Both the position numbers and the translations under genes were made by a program. Source: Stereum hirsutum FP-91666 SS1 (taxonomy: Eukaryota; Basidiomycota; Agaricomycetes; Russulales; Stereaceae). From it: 64,000 bases of DNA. Within the stretch, counting starts at the first letter, position 1. Each line of letters opens with the position of its first letter. The DNA lies in contig NW_006763145.1 in NCBI RefSeq assembly GCF_000264905.1, positions 1,377,841-1,441,840 of the forward strand, read 5' to 3'. The notes under the pieces are model-generated. The model was not told the origin of the DNA, ran no database searches, and was given only the letters and a program-made list of their open reading frames with translations. Of the stretch, positions 1-16,062 are shown piece after piece.

Positions 1-1736
1 TCTTTGCAGTACCACTTTGTCGATTTTGGGACCTCGGTGAGACCAACGCAGGCGAGATGAAACTACAAGAAAATCGACGGCGGGTAAGCTCTTTGCAAAT
101 AAAAGAAAGGAAAGAGGCCTACCCATTCGTATGGACATTCGTCGTTGTCGCAGCCGACCATCTGTAGGCACGCAATCCCGAACGTTTGAACATGAGCTTG
201 TGGGCATAAATAAAAGTTCACACTTACGTCTCCATACGAAACCTGATTGCAATAACAATACGTCGGCTCGTTAGGGTCGACTGGGACAATGGCAGCGTTG
301 TTCGCTTGCACGACGGCGGCTAGTGGTGGAACCTTCAACTTCAAGCGCGGAGCTGTGGTCCCAGCTGTGGGCAATGGCGTGACAGCTTTTTCTGGTTGTT
401 CTACGCCTTTTTTCCTTCCCCTCCTTCTTTTGGAGACTGGGCGACTTCCTGGGGCAGGAATAGCGTCTTCTGTGACGCCGATTATGGTTCCGCCACCTTC
501 GAGTTCGACTTGGGCAAGGGCAGCTCCAGAGAAAGGAAGAGGATTGTCGCTTTCGTCGCCCGGGAGGGGAGAGTACATAGTCTGGGCATTACGTTGCCAG
601 CGAGGAACAGAGATTTCGGGGAGCAGGGCAGGATGGGTTCCAGGTCTAATACCGATTGAGAGAGAGGTTTCCTGTTCGAGGATTGCTTGGTCTAGGAGTC
701 GGATATGTCGATCTGCCTATGGAACAGAGCTAAGATCAGTTAATCAACTTAGGAGGCGTACAGACGAGAGACCCACGGAATCATATGCTGCCTGCGCTAG
801 GTTGACCTTCTCCTGCGAGGAGTGCATGGCTTCCTCAAGCAGGACACCCACGCTCGAGAGAATACTACGTGCAGAAGGTGGAGTTTTAGGACGTGGTGGT
901 GCAGGATTTGGCGAATCCGAGATTGCCTTCAGCGAAGAAGCAGTTCGACCGAGTCGTGAGCGTTTGGTTGGTGATCGACTCCGAGAGCTGACGCGGCGAA
1001 GTTGGCGAGGTGGTGTCTTCGGTGTAGATGGCTCCTCTCTACTGTCCTCGTTAGCGTCAGCTTTGGTTTCGGTTTGGCCAGCTTCACTGGTTGTACCTGC
1101 ACCCGTGGCGGTAGACGGTTCAGATGCAGGTTCTGGCAAGGGCTGCGGCGTCTCTATCATAATGGTTCTGAGTTTGATATATTCCTCCAGTCGAGGGATT
1201 ATATCCGCAAGATATCCTGTCATTGTTAAGGAGCGATACATGATGTCTGTAGACATAAGGGTTACGAAGGATGAAAAGCGTACTAGCGCCTTGGCCGTCC
1301 AGCTCGCGCATGAGCGTGAATGTTCTATGCAAGGACAGAGGTAGTTGTTCGAGGACTTGCACGTTACAAATATAAGCTTTCTTGCACATAAATATAGTAG
1401 TCAAGAACTCGCACCTGGGTGAAATTCATCTCGCATACCCTCCCATATTTCCTGTTCCTTCGTCAGCTTCTCTTCCTCTTCCACATTCGGCTCTTGCGGT
1501 TGACCAACGTCCAGGGCGTTATCGGCCTTGGAGTGCTGCTCAAGATCTCCGGTGTATACGTCGCCTTCTTGTTCTGTTTTGTCAAGGTTCATTGGGCCCG
1601 CCTCTACAGCTTCCTCGATATCTGCCGGTGCCTCTTCTTGCTCGATGTCGGGTTCAGGCTCGGTCACCGGATCCATCTCGTCTTGGTCTGGAAATGAGCG
1701 AATAGCTGCCTGAGAACGTCGACGTCTACGACCCAT
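1..1736 (-). CDS. ING-family chromatin reader with PHD finger (3' end beyond window)
   Basis: Six exons are traced on the minus strand: 1736-1415, 1355-1284, 1246-777, 716-228, 161-123 and 62 to the edge. The acidic N-terminus leads into the ING helical domain (LEQLPLSLHRTFTLMRELD, then LEEYIKLR, then EKVNLAQAAYDS-ADRHIRLLDQ), followed by a long Ser/Pro-rich linker. The C-terminus is a PHD finger split by two introns (YCYCNQVSYGD, GCDNDECPYEW, FHLACVGL, KWYC). In this family (Yng1/Yng2/Pho23, human ING1-5) the PHD finger binds H3K4me3 and recruits acetyltransferase or deacetylase complexes; which complex applies here cannot be told. The proposed intron 1247-1283 is only 37 nt, short for a basidiomycete, but it restores frame between the two halves of the ING helix. 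The stop codon lies outside the window. Confidence 0.9.
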
Positions 1737-2313
1737 AGTCTGGACGGTTTATGAGAGTGAAGGTTGAAAGAGACGCTGTCCAGTTAAAAAGGGGCCTCCA
1801 ATTCGCAGTACATAAATCATTGTTACCCGTGGCTCAGCGCTTCTTTGTAAGTTGATTGAGCACGGCAAATGCCGACGCTAACAAAAGTATACCGTCATCG
1901 TTTCAAGTTGAAGTGCTACCTTTTCGACGTTGACTTTCTCAACATTTATCTCATCGTTCATCTTGTGATATACAGCCCCTTCAAATCCCCGCTCAGCGGC
2001 GTTCATGCACCGTGCACATCCATCTTTTACTTCAACTGCTCTGAGATGTAGTGCTCGATACCGTTAGACTCAGCCTGAGTTCACTTCGGTCCAGTGTACG
2101 AAACAAACTTGATGGTGATCACAATATGGTGCGCTTCCAATCACCATCATCCTCACTATCAGACAGTGGCGGTCTCTTTTCACCGCCTTCCCCTTGCCAA
2201 TGAATCTGTCAGGGTCAATCACTAACACAGCCCTTGAATGACCTCTATATACTTGGAAACTCGTAGGTCAAGCAACCTACAGTCCTATTTCTCTTGATCA
2301 CATCGCTCCTACC
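1737..2313. promoter_or_regulatory. Shared upstream region of divergent ING and MDR genes
   Basis: The 577 bp between two divergent start codons has no convincing coding exon. A TATA-like stretch (ctatatac) near 2244-2251 lies about 65 bp before the MDR start codon at 2314 and is a plausible core promoter element. The short plus-strand ORF at 1869-2051 has no recognisable features. Confidence 0.4.
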
Positions 2314-3741
2314 ATGGCTTCAACCGATATCCCCGCAACGCAACGCTCATACCGTGCGACTGGCAAGGGAGAGCCTCGTAAAGCTATACAGCTAGTCAAG
2401 GACTTTCCTGTGACCACAGCACTAAAGGAGGGCGAGGTCCTCGTCAAGGTTCAGGCAGCTGCACTTAATCCCCTGTATGTTTGCCAGAGTCGTCTATAGT
2501 TCTCCACAATCTGACTCTCTCGTGAAACATAGCTTCTACAAGCTCCTGGATCTTCTTCCGAACTTCGTCCATAAGAGGCCATTGACGGCAGAGTATGACT
2601 TTGCTGGAGTCGTGGCCAATGCTAATGGTTCTACATGGTCCTGCGGTGATCAAATATTTGGTTGGATCACTCCTGGTATGTCGAAACTGACCCCTCCCCC
2701 CTTCCATGCCCAAATCAAACTTATGAACTACTTACCACAGGTCAGAACTCAAAGACGAAAGAGGGTGCTCTTTGCGAATACATCGTCGTACCCGCAGAGA
2801 ATATCACCCTCCGCCCATCGAATATCACACCGACGCAGGCTTCTGGAATCTCGCTGACTGGCATGACAGCTTATCAAGCCATCTTCCAAGACGGCAAACT
2901 GAAGGGTATGAGCCATCTCACTCTAGCAGACCGATTCACGCATAGGTAACCTCACCATCTTACAGCCGGGCAAACTCTGTTTGTCAATGGTGGAAGTACC
3001 TCTGTCGGCGCTTTTGCCATCATATTCGCAAAATCCAGGGGAATCAAAGTGGTCGCTTCAGCATCTGGAAAGAACGAAGCTTTCGTCCGTAGGATGGGTG
3101 CGGATGAAGTGAGTTCCTGCCGTTTAATTCCTCGAATATTCGCTACAACCAGGCTTTTCTTTTTTTCTTTCCAGTTTATCGACTATACGAAACAACCGCT
3201 AGCAACATACCTCGGTGAGAACCCTCCGACCACACCCTACGACGTCATCCTCGAAGCTGTTGGCATGGCCGATAACTCCTTATATACCCACTGCGAGAAA
3301 TACCTTGCACCAGAAGGCATCTATCTCTCCGTGAAGCCACAGCCTAACAAGTGGAGCGACGCATCGAAGTTGGGGAGGTTAGCCTTTGATGTCATTGTAC
3401 CGGGTTGTTATGGAGGTGTCAATCGCAAGTTTGCGTACGTTTGCACAATTTTTTGAACCTGAGTGTGAGGTAGTAATTGATGTCATGTTGCAGTATGGTC
3501 GAGGTCAAGCACAAGAAAGAAGACCTGGACGAGATGGCCGCTATGTTGGAGAAGTGTATGCTCTCTCTTCGTCCGTCGTGGCGAGCAAAACTAATGTCAT
3601 AACTTTGTTTTGTCAGCCGGAGTGAAACCACCTGTCGATTCCGTGTTTGCGTTCGAAGATGTGTTCGATGCATATGATCGGTTGATGACCGGTCGTGCCA
3701 CGGGGAAAGTGGTCGTGAAGGTTGACTCGTCTGTGGAGTAG
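2314..3741 (+). CDS. Zinc-independent MDR / quinone-oxidoreductase-like enzyme
   Basis: About seven exons encode a medium-chain dehydrogenase/reductase. The N-terminal GroES-like part has EVLVKVQAAALNP and DFAGVV. The substrate domain has TPTQASGISLTGMTAYQA. The NADPH-binding Rossmann segment has FVNGGSTSVGAFA and VVASASGKNEAFVRRMGADE. The C-terminus DAYDRLMTGRATGKVVVKV is typical of quinone reductase / RTN4IP1-like MDRs. The cysteine and histidine ligands of zinc alcohol dehydrogenases are absent, so it probably reduces a quinone or enone with NADPH; the substrate is unknown. Most junctions are clean (for example AAT CCC CT|gtatgt, CCT G|gtatgt). The last junction near 3555-3616 is not settled: the obvious donor gives the wrong frame, and an alternative donor at gtccgt keeps frame. 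Confidence 0.88.
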
Positions 3742-4278
3742 CAAGTAGCTTTCCTATATGTTGGCTGTGTTCGGTAGGTATCGACATCAGAATGATTCAC
3801 AATGTCACAATAGACACGAATCTCTCAGAGATGTGTATATAAGTAATTGACTGATGCTCTGATCAGATCGATGTTGGTGGGGCGGACTGGAGCACGATTG
3901 AATCGGCTGCTCAGGACACGGCTAGTGTTGGATCACCATTCCACTTCTCTGCCTCTTTGGCGTTGTGAATATGGCTGCCGTCCTCGGTGCAGACACGATC
4001 CTCAATACACTGACATAACTGTACTCGGAACTCCCCTTTTCGTCTCCTCCTTTAGCTCTGTAGGGTGTGGTGTGTCGGTAATATGATCGTGTTATCTATT
4101 CCACTGACAATACCCATAACCTTCGGCGAGAAACGGCGGACAAGATACCGTTCAATAGAATGAAGAGAACATATTTCGAAACAAGGGATAGTCATCACTC
4201 ACAGCCGCCTCGTATTCGCTGTTTGCATTCGCTGCCCAAAAAGCAATGTAAAGTAGATTCAACAACACATCGGGTCTA
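3742..4278. other. Convergent intergenic region
   Basis: This 537-bp region lies between two stop codons that face each other (MDR at 3741, MYND protein at 4279). It should contain both 3' UTRs and terminators. No coding exon, repeat or RNA gene is visible. Confidence 0.5.
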
Positions 4279-6085
4279 TTAGGGCCTAGTTGAGGGAGTA
4301 GGAAGACTTGGCCGCATCATCTCGTATAAGAAGTTGGTTTCTTCCATGAACTTCGCAAATACCGCGCGCATAGCTGGAGTCAGGCTTGCTATATGACCAC
4401 CCTCTCGAAAATAACGTGCGATGGCCTCCTGAGATGGCAGCCTCTGCTCTATTGCATCAGAGCATTGGGTTTTGTGTTGATGCTTCCAGGCGGACTGCTG
4501 ACAGTCGGTGCTGCAATAAACGGCCTGAGGGTTTCACTGGTCAGAAGTTATTCGGATCACAAGCCGACGAAATACCCACAATCTTGCAACGAGTACATCT
4601 CTTCAGTGTCAAGGAATCGTCCTCAATCACCGTGCAACCAGGTCCTTCGCAGGACCTCCAAAGTGCACCGTTCCACGGGCCAATCTTGGCAGCGCGTTCA
4701 ATTTCGCGTCCTGTACGAGAATCTTGCCCTGAAGCAATGTACTCATCGACGATGTCATTCCATCGCTTTTGTTGATCCTCGCAAATGACCTTGCTGAATT
4801 TCCGCGCGACTGGTCTGCAATATATGCTGTCAATGCTGGGCTTGTCCAACAATACTTGAAAGAAGAGACGTACTGGGGACAGAAGCCTGCCTTTCGCCAA
4901 ACATATGCAAACGCTGGGTCCAGCACACCTCGAGAGCTCAATTCCTCTAGGACAGTTCGATTAGCCTCAGCTCTTCGTTGTATGTCGAGCTCTGCCGTGA
5001 GAGGTAGCACGACAGATGCATGATCCGCATCCACGCCCTCAGACTTCGCTAACATTTGCTGTACCATAAGGGCGGTCGCATCCATACGTTCCCGGGCCTG
5101 TCGATGAGGATTGTTGAGCTGAGCTTCGTAGTCGTGTTTGACGCGGTTCCGAATCGGGTCCCATTGTTCGAGAACAACCGCGTTTTTTGAGTGGCAGCAC
5201 CGCTCGTACGTCTTGCCAGAACCGCAAACACAAAGGTACTTGAGCGGATAGGGCAGTAAGGTGGCGTGACAATCCCCTATGGTCTTGCCGGACCAACACG
5301 GGCAGATTCGAGGAGGGCGAGGGGAGTTACGGTTAATCTCGACGAGGGAGGAAATTCGACGTTCATCTGCTGAAGAGGCGAAATGGAAGTCGCGAGATGG
5401 TCGGGCGCCATGTTTTATGAGCAGTACGATATGATCCCAGCGCTGTGCGTTATAGGCTAATTGCAGGATGGACAGGTCATTGGCCGTTTTGTGGACGTCT
5501 GCATGTTGCTCGACGAGCATACGAACTATCCACCCCAGCCGTCTTAGCACGTTTTCTTTGGTCATTCGGACAGGTGTAAGCTCAGTCAACGATTTGACGA
5601 TATCGATGAAAGGACCATTTTGATGCTCAGTGATATTTGCGATCTCTTTAGAGACAACCCACAGAGGAGTGGCGCCGTCTGTGGGATCTTCAAGATCAGG
5701 GGTGGCCCCGAAGTAAAGGAATTCTGCGACGGCTATGACATCGCCACTCGACACCATGTAATGCCACATATTCCCACCTACAAGCATAAAAGGTATATTG
5801 TAGCCATTTATGCAGTGATACCGCAGCAGAGAGCGAGAGGAGAGGAATGTAGTTCATACCTCCCAGGAAATGTGGTGGGTCATCGAGTTCTACGGCATCT
5901 GGAGACCAGGGACGTTGCCAGTTACGCATCTTCATGCGTACTTCGTGCCCTTCAGGAGTATAAGAAAATGATCCTTTTTGTGTGACGCTTATCGCCGTGC
6001 TGGTATCAGCCTTCAGCTTTTGGAGAAAACTCTGTGGCAGCAAAGGTTTACTGAGTTTGCTAGATTTGGCAGAGTTGGACGACAT
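4279..6085 (-). CDS. Ankyrin-like / double SEC-C / MYND zinc-finger protein
   Basis: Four exons on the minus strand. The start is placed at the ATG at 6085; an in-frame ATG at 6196 would add 37 residues. An N-terminal segment leads into ankyrin-like helices (GDVIAVAEFLYFGATPD; DLSILQLAYNAQRWDHIVLLIKHGA). Next come two SEC-C-like zinc motifs: a degenerate CPCWSGKTIGDCH and a canonical CVCGSGKTYERCCH. After a helical stretch, the C-terminus is a MYND finger (CEGPGC, KRCTRCK, VYCSTDCQQSAWKHQHKTQC), completed only after a short intron. It ends at a TAA at 4279-4281. MYND fingers bind proline-rich peptides, and SEC-C is known from SecA and nucleic-acid-associated proteins. The protein's function is unknown; a scaffold role is only a guess. 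Confidence 0.82.
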
Positions 6086-6431
6086 GGTAGCGAAGGGAGT
6101 GATGGCCGTATTGGAAAGAGTTCTCGTCGTTACATAATGCGAAAGTGCAGGACTGAGGAAGCGGCGATGGTCATGTTTCACACGCTCCGCACTCAACGAC
6201 TACTCTGTGTAGGACAGTTAAGTGTACTAAAGCCAGTCTTCGAAAGAAGGAAACCGTAGCTCTGCGATGGTCTCTCAGTCAATCGGTCGTCAATGTATGT
6301 ACACTGTTTCGAATACGAGCTGCGTTCTGTGGTATGGTCTCAGGTCTCGTCAACTCGGCTCTGCAGAAAAGGTCTTATGGATACGCAGGAGTGGAAGGTC
6401 AAAATGGGCCAAAGAACGGATCGTATATTGC
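6086..6431. other. Spacer between two minus-strand genes
   Basis: The 346 bp run from the GAR1 stop (6432) to the start of the MYND protein (6085). It would hold the GAR1 3' UTR and the downstream gene's promoter. The only coding possibility is an in-frame N-terminal extension of the MYND protein from an ATG at 6196. Confidence 0.4.
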
Positions 6432-7315
6432 TCATGATCCTCTGTAGCCTCGGTCGCCACGACCACCACGGAATCCGCCACCTCCTCTACCACGACCGCG
6501 ATCACCTCCACCAAAACCTCTACCGCCCCCTCCAAAACCTCTACCACCACCACGATCACCACCTCTGCCTCCTCCGAACCCTCCGCGACCTCTTGGTGCA
6601 CCCCGGCCACCACCAAATCCACCACGCGCGCCCCTTCCGCCTGGACCACCCCTACCAGCACCCCGCCCTCGTTCTAAAGTTCAGAAGAAAAGGAGTCAGT
6701 TGACACAGAGATAAGGAGAGCGGAATAAAGGTAATCGTACTCGCGACGCCTGTGAGAATGCGAGTGAGCAAGCACAAAACAAGAGAGTAAGATGGAATAC
6801 ACACCTCCCGCCACTTTCGGTTTGGGCAGAAACCGGTCTATTGGCAGTAGCTTATCCCCACCAATGTAGACCTTGTCGCCTTTTTTGAAGCTGTTGGCGA
6901 CCATACCCTCGCCCATCTTCACGGAGAAGTAAACTTCATTTATTGGTCCTAGAATTTCATCGACCTTGCCAATGACAGATTTGTTTTGAAGATAGATGGG
7001 TGCATTGAAGTAGGGAACTTTGTCGGGCATGAGGGAGGAGCAGAGCATCTCGTCTTCTACGGCATGCATGAATGTACCCATTTCTATATAAGATCTCAAA
7101 GGTCAGCAAGAATGTTAGGATGAGAGATATGTATGCTGAAATTTACCAAGAACTGTATCTGGAGGGCCGAAGTCTCGAGGAGCACCCCCACGGCCTCCAC
7201 GACCTGTGCAGAAAATTATATTCGAGTAGTCGCCACAATACTGAAGGCGAAAATACGCACCACCACCAAAGCCACCACCAAAGCCACCGCGTCCACCGCG
7301 TCCTCCTCGGCTCAT
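6432..7315 (-). CDS. GAR1: H/ACA snoRNP subunit Gar1
   Basis: A short RGG-rich N-terminus ([15 protein letters not shown]) precedes the conserved Gar1 core ([65 protein letters not shown]). A long C-terminal Arg/Gly-rich tail ends GYRGS-stop at 6432. Gar1 binds the catalytic pseudouridine synthase Cbf5/dyskerin in nucleolar H/ACA particles, which pseudouridylate rRNA. The first intron follows GGT GGT G with donor gtgcgt and acceptor ctgcacag; it rejoins two RGG blocks in frame, and a read-through frame across it is also open. Two or three further introns split the core. The start codon at 7315 faces PEX6 across 285 bp. Confidence 0.95.
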
Positions 7316-7600
7316 TTTGTTTTGTGTGAGAAGGGAAAGGAAAGGAAGGAAGGAGAAGAGATAATTGCTACAGCAACTTAGATGAAGTCGTGGGTGTAAT
7401 GAAGGTCGACGAATAGTGGACGAAAGCAAGCCCGATCCAAAGTTTGCGGTCGACGCACGTGACAAGGCGCGTCGCGCTGCATCCGGCTCCTTTTCACGCG
7501 CTTTCTGTTTCTTGTCTCAAAGTATGTCGAACTGTACGGCTTCCACATATCTCAACCACCACAATCTGACTGAATAGTCTCGACTTACTCTTGGTAGCGA

Positions 7601-11646
<4,046 letters not shown>

Positions 11647-11937
11647 GTAAATATTGGATTCAGCCTGAGCACCCCCACCATTGCACTGCTTGTGACTCGA
11701 ACAATCTCAATCCATTTTAAGCAAATAATCAGTCCGGTATCCGTACGTAGAGCAAAGGTTTCGGTAGTGCCCTCTAAAGCAAGTTGGGATCGATATCGTC
11801 GGTGTACAAGTATCGCATTAGAAGCGAAGTCACTCTCGCATCCAGAATGTAGATGAGTATCGTACATGTGCACATGGTACACAGTAGTTGAACCGAGCGT
11901 CGGCGGGTTTCAGTCAGGGGGCATGAAGCACGCTTGA

Positions 11938-14481
11938 TCAGAACCATCGGCTGGGGGCGAAACCGACTGTGTCGAGTAGGAAGTTCTTGATGCCGTCTGG
12001 CACGAAGGCACCGATGGCAGTCGTGGACTTCAGCTTGACGGGCTTGCCAACGACAGTGAGCCTGTAGAAACGTGGAGAGTTAGAAGGGAAGTTTGTAAGT
12101 AACAGGAGGAACACAGAAATACTTACAAGTAGGCGGTCTTTCCGTCAATAGTGACTTCGAGATTGAGCGTAGGCTTTTCAGAGTCGGTTGTGTCGATTTC
12201 GATTGCGGACCTAGAGAGAAGAGAATATGGTACGTGAGCAAAAGTCATAATGGATCAGGTTACGCCGACTGAAGACTGACCATTTGTAGTTCCCGCGCGG
12301 CAAGTACTTCAAAGTCCTCTCTTGGGGGATCTCAGTGACAACCTCTACAACGTCTGTCCCTTCCTCCGTCTCTTTGACCTCGATCCTCTTTCTCTGTACC
12401 GTCGCCTCCGTCTGGTTCATCAATGTCCTGAAAATCGGCACGTCGAACATGCTCAACGGGCTCGTTGAGAACTCCAACACATTGTGTCCGTCCTGCTTCG
12501 GACTGTTGAACTCAATCGCGGCAAACTCGTGCCTATCGCCCGAGAGCACAATGACATTCGGCACAGAATGGAACGCATCGAGAAGAGCGGCCTTCTCAGA
12601 CGCAAAAGCGACCCAGCAGTCGACGAGGGCTTCGTGTGTCCAGAGATCGGTGAAGGGGACAGAGCTGACGACGAATTTGAATGTTGCGGTGCTGTTGACA
12701 CGGCCGAGCCAGTCGTATAGAGCGGTGAGCTGTTTGTCGCCGAGCATGGTGCGCGAGGAGATGGGTTCTGTTGCAACGTCGGAGCGGTAGCGACGGGTGT
12801 CCATGACGAAGAAGGCGGCGTCACCGTAGCGGAAGTCGTAGTAGTATTGACCCTCTTCGATGGGCTCAAAGTTGGGCTCGGCGTTGTAGATTTCGAAAGC
12901 ATTTGAGGCCCCGGGGAAGGGAGGGTTCGAGTCGTTGGCTTGACCAGCGTAGTTGTTATATATCTAGAGAAGGTATTAGTCTGTGTAGTCCCTTGAGAGA
13001 AAACTGAGGGTATACCTCATGATCATCGTAAGTGTGGAAGATTGCTGGAAGGTAGAACGTCAGCGCTGGTTACAGAGTGGTGAGAAGAGATCGAGTGGAC
13101 TTACGTAGCCTCTCATAGACTTTCCTGAATCCAGTGCTCTGATAATTCCTCCTATACAGCCTGCGATATGATTCCGAATCGTCACCAAAATACATTGGCA
13201 CGTCCGCATAGATGAAGTCTCCCAAGAACAGACCAAACTCAACACGCGACTTCCCTACTGCATCGGTCTCTGATACAGTTGCAGGCTCAGAAGCGACCGC
13301 TACATGTGGTGCCGCCTCTGTGTCATTTACGGATGGCGTCTCGGCAGCTTCGACTGACTCGGTCTCCGTAGCCTCTTCGGTCGTAGTCTCGGGTTCCGGA
13401 ATGGGAACTGGATCAGCGGCCTCGGATTTTGAGGCGGGAGGTGGAGACAGAGACTTGTCTTGTTCAGCGAGGTAGTCGGCCATGAGTTCCCAGCCCTTGA
13501 TACGGCGACCGCCGAAGGGAGTGTAAGGGAAGTTGGGCGTAGTGCAAGATGAGACGACGAAACGGAAACGAGAGCCACCCGGAAGACGGGGGTCGGGGAA
13601 GGTACGGAATCGGAGAGGGGTGGCGGGATAATCGAGCGTGGTCTTGTTTAAGTCTGTGAGAACATCTGTGAAGCAAGTATGACAGTTAGATCGCTGTTCA
13701 ATCAAATGGAACGACGAAGGGGCCTCGTACATTCATATTCAGTATTGGGCCAAAGACCAGCAAGCTTCGTCGTGTTGGCCCAGTCGTGTGATGGGTTCAG
13801 TTCCAGGATGGGACCGTCTATCCAGGCCTCGGCAGCAGATGTGGCGTCGGTTCCAGTTGGTGCTTTACGCCACAGAAGTTGAACGGCGTTTTCTGTAGCG
13901 TTTGCGGCGGGGTAACGAACTATGATCTTGGCAGCATCCGGGTAGACAGCACCAACACGAGAGAACACAACGTCGGTAGCAGCATCGAAATAGGGGAAGA
14001 GGGTGAATTCGAGGGAGGCAAGCGCTATGAGAGTGTTGATGACAAAAGTCTTGACCTTCAAAGAAGTGCTTGAAGGAAGAGAGAACAGCAAAGCCAAATT
14101 GGAGTCGCCCTGTGCGGCCTGAGAATAAACAAATGATAATGTCAGGACAATGCGAACGACAGGGCATAGTAAACGCCCACTACTTCAGGTTGTGATTCCT
14201 GAGCACTTTCGCCATTCTCTGTCTTCTCTTTGATCTCGTTTTTCTCTGGCACCCTCGGTGGTGGAGTCGAGACGAAGAAGAGTGATGTGATATATGCGAT
14301 GTATAGAGAGGGGATGACAAGCTTCAGAGGTCGTATAGGAGCCTATCATGGAGTAGAGATTAGACATTGACTGAACGATCCTAGAATAACCAGGGAAAAT
14401 ACGAACGACACGAAGATAGCAGTACGCAAGAAGCCTGTAAAGTGTAGAAATTGCGGCAGAGGAGTACTCTATCGTACCCAT
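11938..14481 (-). CDS. PhoD-like metallophosphatase with N-terminal membrane segments
   Basis: A multi-exon minus-strand gene ending TGA at 11938-11940. The N-terminus (from MGTIEYSSAAISTLYRLL) and a segment in the third exon (VINTLIALASLEFTLFPYF) are hydrophobic and suggest membrane anchoring. The middle resembles the PhoD N-domain (VYPDAAKIIVRYP, WRKAPTG) and then the catalytic domain (FVVSSCTTPNFPY, FGLFLGDFIYADVPMYFG, YRRNYQSTGFRKVY). The metal-site region has NVIVLSGDRHEFAAIEF, preceded by DTRRYRS. PhoD enzymes are alkaline phosphatases/phosphodiesterases; fungal members with this layout are uncharacterised membrane proteins. A low-complexity Ala/Glu/Thr/Pro insert of about 80 residues (13250-13480) separates two conserved blocks and is unusual. 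The start faces MIC19 across 170 bp. Confidence 0.88.
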
Positions 14482-14651
14482 GGCTGTCGTCTGCTTGTCG
14501 TCGCCGTCGTCGTCGTCAGCGTTGTGGAGAGTGATGCAGGAACGCAGTGCCGGCGCGTTGTCTTGACGCGAACTACGTCAGCTTCGAAATATCCGGCGAC
14601 TCGCCACAACTCGATGGCGGCGCCACACTCACGACTTGTTCTTCATCCACC

Positions 14652-15384
14652 ATGGGCGCGTCGCAGTCAAAGTCCGACGACGGCTCGCATGTCTTCCACA
14701 GCGAGACCCCCATCCAGGTGCGTCCACATTTGGTCTATTAACCTGCTCTCACATTCTAGAACTCACTAATGACTGTCCCGAATAGTTTTCACAGGACCTC
14801 GTCAATCACCTCTCGGACCAGTCCTCCGCTCCCGGGACTTCTGCCCCACGACAAGAGACTATAGATGGTCTCATCCGCCAGCGGATTGAGGTAGAGATTG
14901 AACGTCTTCGTGAGGAGGAGAAGCAGGTTCGGGATGAGATCGAGAGGGAGCTAGAGAAGGAAAACCTCGACCGTGAGCGGAGTATGGCCGGCGACGCGAG
15001 TTCGCCCGAACACGCAGAGGACGAGTCGACCGTCGGCGACATCAAGAGCAGCGCCGTGCTGATGGGCGATTTGGAGGAGGTTAGGAGTAAGGTTGAGAGG
15101 TTCCAGCATCGGCGAGAATTAACGGAGTTACCGACGTTGAAAGCCAAGGGAGAGGCTGTCGTCGAGTGCTACAGGTAAGTGTTGCTTTGCTGGCATCTAT
15201 TCCTGGATACTTATGGTGGCATACATGGCAGGTCAAATCCTACCACCTCACTGAACTGCTGGCGAGAGGTTGCCGAGTTCAAGTCTGCAGTGTCTCAGGT
15301 TGAGCAGGTAAATTCTCGAGTATACCTATCGTTTCCATGCATTAACCTCGTTTTTCTTAGGACTACGTTACCTCATTACGTTGA
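14652..15384 (+). CDS. MIC19: MICOS subunit Mic19 (CHCHD3-like)
   Basis: Four exons: 14652-14717, 14786-15174, 15232-15307 and 15361-15384. The start MGASQSK is a classical N-myristoylation signal. It is followed by a conserved FS-x-x-LVNHLSD block, a charged coiled coil (about residues 45-80) and a C-terminal CHCH-like region with two cysteines spaced C-x10-C (VECYRSNP...LNCWREV). Mic19 helps shape cristae junctions in the mitochondrial inner membrane, and its C-terminal cysteines are redox-sensitive in yeast. The last exon encodes only seven residues (DYVTSLR). In exon 2, two in-frame acceptors nine bases apart (14785 and 14794) are possible; the first is preferred because it keeps the FS motif. 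Confidence 0.87.
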
Positions 15385-16062
15385 CGAAAACCGTGTTGCA
15401 CTGTTGCAATCGTATCCTCTATCCTGTCGGCTCCGATTCTCTACCTGCAACCTATTTTCCTTCGTGACTATGAGGTTGATGCGCTGGCCATATAATCACT
15501 CTTACAGGCTCCGGGTCCGAAAGTCATAGTTCGACAGAACGGCTGTCAACAGGAGAATCATACGTATAGCCTGGCCAAACACCATAATCTCATTGTCTGA
15601 TGCGGGACTGCGTCAAAAATCCACTCGTCAACCTATCGCCTCGTCGAGCAACTGTACGTCCGAAACATACATAATAACGGGACCAAAATCATAAAAGTAA
15701 GTAATAACTGGTCCGAGAGGTAGGTGCAAGATCGTACAGATAAACAAGGGAGCGATCGTGCCAGGAAATGTCCTCGCCAGATGCCAAGACTAAGTACGGT
15801 AAAAACAAGTTCAATTATTTACTTCTCTTATGTGTCTGTCAATGTCCTCGCTGGTAACTCATACAGTCCAGATACAAACCCGCCTACTCTGCGGAAACCA
15901 CGTCAAAGCGCGAAAGCCAGATATAGAAAGCAAGATGTCCGAGCCCGGTCTAAGAGTTTATTATACGCACCACATCGACAGTCTTCCCTCCTCGCCGTCC
16001 TCGTCCTTTTCGCCATCTCTCCCACCCTACGCCTATCCAGCCTTCAGCCGAAAGGAACTCGA
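15385..16062. other. Convergent intergenic region
   Basis: This 678-bp region lies between the MIC19 stop and the 3' end of the minus-strand membrane protein. The plus-strand ORF that begins here (15724) continues as an antisense shadow of the Ser/Pro-rich exon and has no features of its own. No repeat or RNA gene is seen. Confidence 0.4.

Noticed and set aside
289..1344. 351-codon plus-strand ORF
   Set aside because: Antisense to the ING gene, whose minus-strand exons carry clear family motifs and splice sites. The plus translation is Arg/Ser-rich without domains.
6293..6703. Plus-strand His/Arg-rich ORF and Val/Glu-rich minus ORF
   Set aside because: Shadow frames of the GAR1 RGG-repeat exon.
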